Both the position numbers and the translations under genes were made by a program. The notes beneath the pieces are model-generated. The model worked only from the letters and a program-made list of their open reading frames with translations, ran no database searches and was not told the origin of the DNA. Shown piece by piece: positions 1 through 6,064 of a stretch of DNA of 6,064 bases. The stretch is from Alphaproteobacteria bacterium (lineage in GTDB: Bacteria; Pseudomonadota; Alphaproteobacteria; ATCC43930; CGMCC-115725), in assembly GCA_030040495.1 (NCBI GenBank), contig JASHTP010000510.1, positions 1 through 6,064 of the forward strand, read 5' to 3'. How positions within the stretch are numbered: position 1 is the stretch's first letter; each line of letters begins with the position of its first letter.

Positions 1-1021
1 CGCGCTGTCGGCGCTGTGGTCGCCGATCCCGCCCCACAGCCTGTTCGAGGCGATCCGCCTCCTCGCCATCGCCGCCGCCGGGCTCGTCGTCACCGCCGCC
101 GCGACGTCGCTCGACGAGGGCGCGGCGGCACGCGTCGGCTATGCGCTCCTCGCCGGGATTGCCGTCGCCATCCTGCTGCTGCAAGTGGAGCTGCGCAGCG
201 GCGAGGCGATCGCGCGTCTGGTCGCCGGCGCGCTGCCCGGCAAGCCGGTCTCGATCTCGCGCTACGACCGCGGCATCACCCTGCTGCTGCTCCTGGCCGT
301 GCCGGCGGCGTCATTGCTGGCGGCCCGGCGCCGCCCGTTCGGCCTCGCGCTGCTGGCGCTCGCCGCCGGCGTCACCGTGGTCGAATTCAACAGCCGCACC
401 AGCGTCGTCGCCGTCGGCGTTGCGCTCGTCGCCGGAGCGGTCGGCTGGCGGCTGCCGCGCCTCGCCGCCCTTTGCCTGCTCGTCGGCATCGCCGGGCTCG
501 CTCTGGTCTTGCCGCTCGTCGCGCCTGCCGGTCCCGGCATCGCGGCGATCGAGCGCGCGGCGCCGCTTCTGCCGGAATCCGCCATCCACCGCTTCGCCAT
601 CTGGCGCTTCGCCGGCGACAGGATCGCCGAGCGCCCGCTGCTGGGCTGGGGCATGGACGCCTCGCGCGCCATTCCCGGCGGCAAGACGCCGGTCTACCGG
701 CTCTATCCGGAGCTGCACATCAACCATGTCGCGCAGGCCATGCCGCTCCATCCGCACGACGCCGCGCTGCAATGGCGGCTGGAGCTCGGCCTGCCCGGCG
801 TCGCGCTGATCCTTGCGCTGCTCGGTTGCGTGCTGTGGCCGGCCGCGCGGCAGGCGATGCCGGGCTGGCGCCGCGCCCTCGTCTTCGCCTATGTCGGCGC
901 CGCCGCGACGGTGGCGCTGCTCAGCTTCGGCGCCTGGCAGGCCTGGTGGCTCTCCGCGCTGTGGCTCGGCGCGGCTCTGCTGACGAGGCTCGGCGACGCG
1001 CGCGACGCCGCGACGGCGTGA
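1..1021 (+). CDS. O-antigen ligase/polymerase-like membrane protein, C-terminal part (5' end outside window)
   Basis: The frame is open from base 2 to a TGA at 1019-1021, giving 339 visible residues; the N-terminus lies before the window. The protein is strongly hydrophobic, with alternating membrane segments (for example around 188-310, 330-380, 425-460, 470-530, 800-845, 880-915 and 925-980) and short Arg-rich turns. The middle carries a periplasmic-loop signature typical of the Wzy_C (O-antigen ligase) family: an HRFAIWRFAGDRIAERPLLG block followed by GWG at about 587-655, and PLHPHDAALQWRLELGLPG at about 743-799, where the H-x-H-(N/D) and the following helix are the conserved part. Such proteins sit in the inner membrane and join or polymerise undecaprenyl-linked glycans in lipopolysaccharide, capsule or exopolysaccharide synthesis. 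Ligase (WaaL) and polymerase (Wzy) cannot be told apart from this fragment. Family length is usually 400-450 aa, so roughly 60-110 residues are missing. No glycan-synthesis partner gene is visible in the window. Confidence 0.82.
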   Translation, partial: ALSALWSPIPPHSLFEAIRLLAIAAAGLVVTAAATSLDEGAAARVGYALLAGIAVAILLLQVELRSGEAIARLVAGALPGKPVSISRYDRGITLLLLLAVPAASLLAARRRPFGLALLALAAGVTVVEFNSRTSVVAVGVALVAGAVGWRLPRLAALCLLVGIAGLALVLPLVAPAGPGIAAIERAAPLLPESAIHRFAIWRFAGDRIAERPLLGWGMDASRAIPGGKTPVYRLYPELHINHVAQAMPLHPHDAALQWRLELGLPGVALILALLGCVLWPAARQAMPGWRRALVFAYVGAAATVALLSFGAWQAWWLSALWLGAALLTRLGDARDAATA

Positions 1022-1063
1022 AGACCGGACCGGCGGAGAGGAAAGCGGGCCGCCCGAGGCGCG

Positions 1064-1711
1064 TCAGTGGGCGCCGAGCGCGACGAGCGCGGCGCGAACG
1101 CCGTCGTCGAGATAAAGCGGCGAGCCCGCGCCGGCGGCGCTGCTGTCGGCCGCGAGCGTCACCGCCGCAACGGCGGCGAGGATCAGCCCCGCCGCCACCG
1201 CCGGTCGCGCCAGGCGCGCGGCCCGGCGCAACACGCTCCGCCGCCGCCCCTGCTCGAAGCCCTCGACGGTGATCTCGAGCCGCCGCCGCTCGAGCTGCCA
1301 GATCGAGCGCTGATGCTCGTGCATGAGCTTCAGGTCGGCGACGAGGCGGCGATGCTGCGCGGTGGCGTCCGCGGCGACCATGCGCGCCCGCTCGGCCGCG
1401 TCTCGCGCCTCCGTCAACTGCGCCTCGAGGCTCCGGATATGGTCTTCCCAAGCCTTGCGCTCGTCCTCGCGCGTGGCGAGGAGGCGCCGGAGCCAACCCA
1501 TGAGCCGGACGCGCTCGTCGGTGTCGTCGGCCGGCGCCAGCGGATTTCCCGCCTCCTGCTCGGCCTTGAGCGCGGCGACGAGCTGCATGACCCGTGCGAT
1601 CGGCTGCTCCGCGCCGGCCTCGCCGAGCGCGGCGCGCGCCTTGGCGCGATTTCGACGGGTCTTCGCCGCCCCGCCGTCGCGGCTGCCGGAAATTGCGTTC
1701 TCGGGCGTCAT
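1064..1711 (-). CDS. Unrecognised coiled-coil protein with C-terminal membrane anchor
   Basis: I do not recognise this 215-aa protein. Residues 1-30 are basic and low in complexity (AAKTRRNRAKARAALGEAG). Residues about 36-50 form a short helix (PIARVMQLVAALKAEQ). Residues about 64-155 are rich in E, R, Q, A and L with heptad-like spacing (REDERKAWEDHIRSLEAQLT at 81-100, then ERRRLEITVEGFEQ at 141-154), a likely coiled coil. An Arg-rich stretch (156-168, RRRSVLRRAARLA) precedes one hydrophobic segment at about 169-188. A tail of about 27 residues follows, ending SPLYLDDGVRAALVALGAH. By the positive-inside rule the coiled coil would be cytoplasmic and the tail periplasmic. Three in-frame ATGs exist, at 1762, 1744 and 1711. 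I chose 1711 because GAGGG lies 8 nt upstream at good spacing; the others lack a well-placed Shine-Dalgarno. The gene is convergent with the O-antigen ligase-like gene (42 bp gap) and divergent from the dehydrogenase pair. A structural or scaffold role is possible but is only inference. Confidence 0.72.
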   Translation of the reverse strand: MTPENAISGSRDGGAAKTRRNRAKARAALGEAGAEQPIARVMQLVAALKAEQEAGNPLAPADDTDERVRLMGWLRRLLATREDERKAWEDHIRSLEAQLTEARDAAERARMVAADATAQHRRLVADLKLMHEHQRSIWQLERRRLEITVEGFEQGRRRSVLRRAARLARPAVAAGLILAAVAAVTLAADSSAAGAGSPLYLDDGVRAALVALGAH

Positions 1712-1760
1712 GCCCCGAGCCCTCGTTTTGCCTCGCCTTGGCATGGAGTATCGCCGGGGC

Positions 1761-1768
1761 ATGGTTAA
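1761..1768 (-). promoter_or_regulatory. TTAACCAT octamer, candidate CtrA-type half-site
   Basis: The minus strand reads TTAACCAT here, with 49 nt between it and the chosen ATG (1711) of the coiled-coil gene. The octamer matches the CtrA half-site described in Caulobacter. It is AT-rich in a very GC-rich setting, and the same octamer recurs upstream of the kinase gene at 5701-5708. No second TTAA half lies 7 nt away, so this is not a full TTAA-N7-TTAA box. Binding is inferred from the match alone. Confidence 0.35.
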
Positions 1769-1811
1769 GTATTGGTTTCCTCGGCAAGCCCGGATCGCCG
1801 CGCTCGTCCGG

Positions 1812-1840
1812 TTGAGCCGCCCGGAGCCGTGGTGTAGGGT
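1812..1840 (+). promoter_or_regulatory. Candidate sigma-70-type promoter of the acyl-CoA dehydrogenase operon
   Basis: TTGAGC (1812-1817) is a good -35 match (TTGA of TTGACA). It is followed after a 17-bp spacer by TAGGGT (1835-1840), which keeps the key T1, A2 and T6 of a -10 element. Transcription would begin near 1847, giving a leader of about 20 nt with the strong purine-rich ribosome site AAGGGAGGG (1855-1863) just before the ATG at 1867. The -10 itself is weak, which is common in GC-rich alphaproteobacteria. Confidence 0.45.
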
Positions 1841-1850
1841 CGAACCCCTA
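1835..1850. promoter_or_regulatory. Near-palindrome over the -10/start region, candidate operator
   Basis: The sequence TAGGGT-CGA-ACCC(C)TA is an inverted repeat with one extra C. The core GGGT-CGA-ACCC (1837-1847) is perfect, and TA/TA at the ends pair if the extra C is skipped. It overlaps the proposed -10 and transcription start of the dehydrogenase operon, where a dimeric repressor would block RNA polymerase. TetR- and GntR-family repressors commonly control acyl-CoA dehydrogenase operons, but no regulator gene is present in the window. As an RNA it would be a very short hairpin. The operator role is inference. Confidence 0.33.
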
Positions 1851-1866
1851 GTCCAAGGGAGGGACC

Positions 1867-3054
<1,188 letters not shown>

Positions 3055-3067
3055 GGCGCCGCGCGCC

Positions 3068-4207
3068 ATGGCCCTGACGCTCGACGCCGACACCGCGCTC
3101 ATCCGCGACACCGCGTTCGATTTCTTCGCCAAGCGCTCGCCGGTGAGCGCGCTGCGCAAGCTGCGCGACGACAAGGACGCGCTCGGCTTCTCGCTGCCGC
3201 TGTGGCGGCAGATGGTCGAGCTCGGCTGGGCCGGCTTTCTGGTGCCGGAAGCCCATGGCGGCAGCGATTTCGGCTGCCTCGGCCTCGGCCAGGTGCTCGA
3301 GGCGGCGGGCCGCACGCTCGCCGCCAGTCCGCTCGTCGCCACCGCCCTCATCGGCGCGAGCGCGCTCGCGCTTGCCGGCAGCGCGGCGCAGAAGGCGGCG
3401 CATCTGCCGGCGCTGGCCAAAGGCGAGCGTCTCGTCGCGCTCGCCCTCGAGGAGGGCCCGCATCACGCGCCCTACCGCATCGCCACCGCCGCCCGGCGCG
3501 CCGGCACCGGCTTCCGCCTCGAGGGCGAGAAGCGCCTCGTCCTCGACGGCCACGTCGCCGATCTCCTCATCGTCGCCGCGCGCAGCTCCGGCACCGCGGA
3601 CGAGCGCGGCGGCATCACCCTGTTCCTCGTCCCCGCCGATGCCGCCGGCGTCGCGCGGACCCGCAGCGTCATGGTCGACAGCCGCAACGCCGCGCTCGTC
3701 CGCCTCGACGGCGTCGAGCTCGGCGAGGAGGCGGTGCTGGGCCGCGTCGACGCGGGCGCCGAGGTGCTCGATCCCGTGCTCGACCGCGCCCGCGCCGGGC
3801 TTGCCGCCGAGATGCTCGGCAGCGCCGCCGAAGCGTTCGAACGCACCGTGCAGTACCTCAAGGATCGCAAGCAGTTCGGCGTTCCCATCGGCTCCTTCCA
3901 GGCGTTGAAGCATCGCGCCGCGGCGATGTTCTGCGAGATCGAGCTGGCGCGGTCGGCGGTGGTGGCGGCGCTCGCCGCGCTCGACGCGGGCGGCGACGAG
4001 GCGAGCGCGCTCGCCAGCCTGGCCAAGGCCAAGGCCGGCGACGCCCTCTTCCTCGTCGGCAACGAAGGCGTGCAGATGCATGGCGGCATCGGCATGACCG
4101 ACGAGCACGAGATCGGCTTCTTCCTGAAGCGGGCGCGCGTGGCGCAGGCGAGCTTCGGCGACGGCGCCTTCCAGCGCGACCGCTACGCCGCGCTGATGGG
4201 CTACTGA
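3068..4207 (+). CDS. Acyl-CoA dehydrogenase, putative beta (non-catalytic, FAD-completing) subunit
   Basis: This 379-aa protein is a second acyl-CoA dehydrogenase fold. I chose the ATG at 3068, which gives the usual N-terminus (MALTLDADTALIRDTAFDFF). A TGAGG overlapping the upstream stop at 3052-3056 may act as its ribosome site, which suggests translational coupling. It has WAGFLVPEAHGGSDFG (54-69) in the N-terminal domain, DRKQFGVPIGSFQALKHR (266-283) and GVQMHGGIGMTDEHEIGFF (334-352), the FAD-adenine/pyrophosphate motifs that a partner's active site usually receives across the dimer interface. The TEPxAGSD loop is lost (ALEEGPHHAPYRIATAA, 126-142). The helix-G Glu position reads LDRARAGLAAEMLG (238-251), with Ala where E is expected, and the C-terminus (ASFGDGAFQRDRYAALMGY) has no YEGT-like segment. 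It therefore probably has no activity alone and completes two FAD sites of an alpha2beta2 complex with the upstream gene product, as in FadE27/FadE28-type subunits or PimD. Only 19 bp separate its stop from the convergent kinase gene. Confidence 0.92.
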   Translation: MALTLDADTALIRDTAFDFFAKRSPVSALRKLRDDKDALGFSLPLWRQMVELGWAGFLVPEAHGGSDFGCLGLGQVLEAAGRTLAASPLVATALIGASALALAGSAAQKAAHLPALAKGERLVALALEEGPHHAPYRIATAARRAGTGFRLEGEKRLVLDGHVADLLIVAARSSGTADERGGITLFLVPADAAGVARTRSVMVDSRNAALVRLDGVELGEEAVLGRVDAGAEVLDPVLDRARAGLAAEMLGSAAEAFERTVQYLKDRKQFGVPIGSFQALKHRAAAMFCEIELARSAVVAALAALDAGGDEASALASLAKAKAGDALFLVGNEGVQMHGGIGMTDEHEIGFFLKRARVAQASFGDGAFQRDRYAALMGY

Positions 4208-4224
4208 GCCGCGCCGCGGCGGCT
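4207..4224. terminator. Short GC hairpin between convergent genes, weak terminator candidate
   Basis: AGCCGC (4207-4212) and GCGGCT (4219-4224) form a perfect 6-bp stem with a 6-nt loop, starting at the last base of the dehydrogenase stop codon. It fills almost the whole 19-bp gap to the kinase stop. Only two T residues follow on the plus strand and none on the minus strand, so it is not a classic intrinsic terminator. In this base composition, GC-rich inverted repeats of this length also arise by chance. Confidence 0.28.
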
Positions 4225-4226
4225 TC

Positions 4227-5636
4227 TCAGGCCGGGACGCGCAGCCTGTCGCCGTCGATGCGCGGCCGCGCCAGGCGCGCTTCGGGGAAGGCCACGGTGA
4301 CGACGGTGCCGCGCCCGACCTCGCTGCTCAGCGTCAGCGCGCCGCCATGCAGCATCACCAGCTCGCGCGCCAGCGGCAGCCCCAGGCCGGTGCCGCCGCC
4401 ATAATTGAGCATGGCATTGCCGACCTGCTCGAAGGGCCGCAGCACGCGCTCGAGATCGGCGGCGGGGATGCCGACGCCGGTGTCGCTCACCCTGAGCCTG
4501 ACGCCGGAGCCGCGCTCGTGGTCGAGCGTGACCTCGATGCGGCCGCCCTCGCCGGTGAACTTTACCGCGTTCGACAGCAGGTTGAGCAGGATCTGCTTCA
4601 CCCGAAGCGGATCGGCGTAGAGCCGGATCGCAGCCGCTCCGGTCACGAAGCGGATCGGCACGCCGCGCGCGTCCGCCAGCGGACGCACCAGACCGATCGT
4701 GTCGCGGACGAGCGGCACCAGGTCGAACTCGGCCTCCTGCAGCACGAACTTGCCGGTCTCGATCTTGGCGAGGTCGAGGATCTCGCTGATGATCTGCAGC
4801 AGGTGCTGGCCGCTGCGCTCGATGTCGCCGCCATATTCGGCATAGCGGGAGAGCCCCACCGGGCCCAGCATCTCGCTGCCGATGACCTGCGAGAAGCCGA
4901 TGATGGCGTTCAAGGGCGTACGCAGCTCGTGGCTCATCTTGGCGAGGAACTCGCTCTTGGCGCGGTTGGCGCGCTCGGCCTCCTCTTTCGCTTCGCGCAG
5001 CTTGATCTCGGTGAGGCGCCTCACGCCGACCTCGTGCTCGAGCTCCGCCCGCTGCGCGCCGATGATGCTGGCGTGATAGAGCGAGGTCGTCGCCACGAAC
5101 ACCGCCGCGCAGAACAGCGACAGCACGCCGACGCCGGTGAAGTGCTGGGGCGCGACATGCGCCGGAAACCCCGTGCTCTCGCGGTAGATCGCGTAGAACA
5201 CCGCCAGATGCGCGCCCAGCGCCAGGAAGACCAGGACGCGGTAGAGCGGCCGGGCGCCGAGGTGATAGAGCAGGATCACCGGCACCGCGATGAGCCAGGG
5301 CAGGAACGGCGAGGCGAGGCCGCCATACTGGAAGGCGCCGAAGAGCACGACGAGCAGCATCTGCTCCATCGAGGCGAAGGTCAGCAGGTCGAACGCCGGG
5401 GTGGCGCGCAGCACGAAGGGATAGGCGAAGAAGCCGGCGATGCCGGCGAAGATCAGCCACAGGCGCAGCCCGGCATCGGGGTCGACGTGGCGGAGGTAGA
5501 AGAACACGATCAGGCCCAGCGGCGCGCCGGAGAAATGGCTGATGACGAAGAGCCGCGCGCGCTCGAGCGTGTCGGGGCGCTGCCGCAGCTGCGCGGGGAT
5601 GAACCAGTCGGTGAAGCGATAGAGAGTCCGCGCCAT
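4227..5636 (-). CDS. Membrane sensor histidine kinase, PleC/DivJ-like
   Basis: This 469-aa inner-membrane kinase autophosphorylates on His and passes the phosphate to a response regulator. About six hydrophobic segments (roughly residues 33-50, 58-78, 84-103, 108-127, 131-151 and 167-188) form the sensor region, with no large periplasmic domain. A charged coiled-coil linker (192-230) leads to the HisKA domain: SHELRTPLNAIIGFS at 235-249, with phospho-acceptor H236. The ATPase domain has the N-box QILLNLLSNAVKFT (348-361, N356), G1 SDTGVGI (384-390), F-box PFEQ (401-404) and G2 GTGLGL (415-420) followed by PLARELVMLHGG. The FLAKMSHELRTPLNAIIGFS block, SGQHLLQIISEILDLAKIE (275-293) and GLGLPL resemble alphaproteobacterial PleC/DivJ kinases that act on DivK/PleD. 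There is no receiver domain and no response-regulator gene adjacent, so it is an orphan here. I chose the ATG at 5636, preceded by GACGGA; an in-frame TTG at 5648 is a weaker alternative. It follows recJ on the same strand after 90 bp. Confidence 0.92.
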   Translation of the reverse strand: MARTLYRFTDWFIPAQLRQRPDTLERARLFVISHFSGAPLGLIVFFYLRHVDPDAGLRLWLIFAGIAGFFAYPFVLRATPAFDLLTFASMEQMLLVVLFGAFQYGGLASPFLPWLIAVPVILLYHLGARPLYRVLVFLALGAHLAVFYAIYRESTGFPAHVAPQHFTGVGVLSLFCAAVFVATTSLYHASIIGAQRAELEHEVGVRRLTEIKLREAKEEAERANRAKSEFLAKMSHELRTPLNAIIGFSQVIGSEMLGPVGLSRYAEYGGDIERSGQHLLQIISEILDLAKIETGKFVLQEAEFDLVPLVRDTIGLVRPLADARGVPIRFVTGAAAIRLYADPLRVKQILLNLLSNAVKFTGEGGRIEVTLDHERGSGVRLRVSDTGVGIPAADLERVLRPFEQVGNAMLNYGGGTGLGLPLARELVMLHGGALTLSSEVGRGTVVTVAFPEARLARPRIDGDRLRVPA

Positions 5637-5700
5637 GTTCCGTCGCAACCGGTCGTCGCCCGCCTGGATCGGGCGCGGCGCGAGCCCAGGCTATGACGAA

Positions 5701-5708
5701 ATGGTTAA
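5701..5708 (-). promoter_or_regulatory. TTAACCAT octamer upstream of the histidine kinase, candidate CtrA-type half-site
   Basis: The minus strand reads TTAACCAT, 64 nt before the kinase ATG and just after the recJ stop. It lies in a short AT-rich patch (ATTTTAACCATTT) inside the 90-bp gap 5637-5726. The segment 7 nt downstream reads GTCA, so only one good half-site is present. It is identical to the octamer at 1761-1768. If functional, it would place a PleC/DivJ-like kinase under CtrA, a regulator that this kinase family controls in Caulobacter through DivK. I could not pick out a convincing -35/-10 pair nearby. Confidence 0.38.
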
Positions 5709-5720
5709 AATGGTGCTTCC

Positions 5721-5738
5721 GCCGCCTCAGCCGGCGGC
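5721..5738 (-). terminator. Hairpin spanning the recJ stop codon, weak terminator candidate
   Basis: On the minus strand, GCCGCC (5738-5733) and GGCGGC (5726-5721) form a perfect 6-bp stem around the loop GGCTGA, which contains the recJ stop TGA. About nine bases after the stem comes ATTTT. The distance to the T run is longer than in a standard intrinsic terminator and the run is short, so this may only attenuate transcription or be a chance effect of composition. Confidence 0.25.
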
Positions 5739-6064
5739 CGGGGCGGCGTCGTCGACGATGAGCTGCACCTCCTCGCGCCCTTGCCAGCGGTCGGCGCGCA
5801 GATGGCCGGCGAGGTGGAAGCCCCGACCCTGGCCCTGGAGCAGCGCCGGGCCGAGCTCGCCTTCGAGGCAGCGAAAGGCGATGGCCTTGAGCCGCGTCGG
5901 CCCGCCGCCATCGGCGAGGATGCAGCGGACATGCTGCCCGCCGACCACGTCGGCGCGGACGATGCGCTGGTTGGCCAGCGCGAAGCGCGGCTCGGCATTG
6001 CCGGTGCCGAAGGGGCCGAGCCGGGCCACCAGCGCGACCAGCTCCGTCGTCGCCGCGCCGGCAG
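5727..6064 (-). CDS. recJ: Single-stranded-DNA-specific exonuclease RecJ, C-terminal end (5' part outside window)
   Basis: The frame is open on the minus strand from the window edge to a TGA at 5729-5727, giving 111 visible C-terminal residues. RecJ is a cytoplasmic 5'-3' exonuclease on single-stranded DNA that works in recombination (RecFOR path), mismatch repair and fork processing. The DHH/DHHA1 catalytic core is not in view. The visible part is the OB-fold DNA-binding region. It starts ELVALVARLGPFGTGNAEPR (about residues 8-27 of the fragment), a match to the very conserved LxxxGPFGxGNPEPxF signature, here with Ala in place of the first Pro. The fold continues through VRADVVGGQHVRCILADGGG and LKAIAFR and ends with WQGREEVQLIVDDAAPAAG, equivalent to the W-x-G-x-x-x-V-Q-L-x-I-x-D end of RecJ. 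The first GTG inside the fragment is not the start, because the signature continues upstream of it. The histidine kinase gene follows after 90 bp on the same strand. Confidence 0.9.
   Translation of the reverse strand, partial: AGAATTELVALVARLGPFGTGNAEPRFALANQRIVRADVVGGQHVRCILADGGGPTRLKAIAFRCLEGELGPALLQGQGRGFHLAGHLRADRWQGREEVQLIVDDAAPAAG

Noticed and set aside
1022..1063. GC-rich inverted repeat (CGGGC/GCCCG) between the convergent genes at the left, considered as a terminator
   Set aside because: The arms are separated by only one base, so no stable hairpin loop can form, and there is no T-run on either strand.
16..1272. 418-aa plus-strand open frame over the O-antigen ligase-like region
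   Set aside because: The translation is almost only Arg, Ala, Pro and Gly. The +2 frame gives a proper membrane protein with Wzy_C motifs that stops at 1021.
1742..1762. Upstream ATG starts (1762 and 1744) for the coiled-coil gene
   Set aside because: The GAGGAA before 1762 is about 13 nt away and there is no clear ribosome site before 1744. The ATG at 1711 has GAGGG at 8 nt. The 1762 ATG also overlaps the TTAACCAT motif. Not fully excluded.
4347..5696. 449-aa plus-strand open frame opposite the histidine kinase
   Set aside because: The minus strand encodes a complete kinase with all its boxes. The opposite frame is Asp/His/Arg/Gln-rich shadow sequence.
5705..5998. 97-aa minus-strand frame at the right end
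   Set aside because: It overlaps the RecJ C-terminus in another frame. RecJ is fixed by its GPFGTGNAEP signature, and this frame has no motif.

Overview
The window is very GC-rich (roughly 70% by eye) and densely coded, with strong third-position G/C bias, which produces long spurious open frames on both strands. The family members present suggest an alphaproteobacterium, perhaps Hyphomicrobiales/Rhizobiales or a relative. The best lineage signal is a histidine kinase whose H-box and G2 signatures (HELRTPLNAIIGFS, GTGLGLPL...LHGG) resemble the PleC/DivJ group. No taxonomic search could be run.

Layout from left to right. (1) Positions 1-1021, plus strand: the C-terminal part of a polytopic O-antigen ligase/polymerase-like membrane protein, cut by the window start. 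(2) 1064-1711, minus strand: an unrecognised 215-aa protein with a basic N-terminus, a long coiled coil and one C-terminal membrane segment; it converges on gene 1. (3) 1712-1866: a divergent intergenic region with a plausible sigma-70 promoter, a near-palindrome over its -10/start region, and a TTAACCAT octamer on the minus strand. (4) 1867-3054 and 3068-4207, plus strand: two tandem acyl-CoA dehydrogenase genes 13 bp apart, almost certainly one operon. (5) 4227-5636, minus strand: a six-TM hybrid-free sensor histidine kinase of PleC/DivJ type, convergent with the dehydrogenases. (6) 5637-5726: a short gap with a second TTAACCAT octamer. (7) 5727-6064, minus strand: the C-terminal end of RecJ, cut by the window end.

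The most informative biology is in two places. First, the two dehydrogenases have complementary halves of the usual flavin and active-site motifs: the first keeps the EPEAGSD loop, the HKIWTS flavin segment and a catalytic Glu candidate, and the second keeps RKQFG and QMHGG. This fits an obligate alpha2beta2 heteromer as described for FadE26-FadE27/FadE28-FadE29 and possibly PimC-PimD. Second, both complete minus-strand genes have the octamer TTAACCAT, which resembles a CtrA half-site, upstream of their starts. These two copies contain the only TTAA tetranucleotides I found in the window. They hint at cell-cycle (CtrA) control of both the PleC/DivJ-like kinase and the unknown coiled-coil protein. 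Nothing here looks like a mobile element, CRISPR array, defence island or RNA gene.
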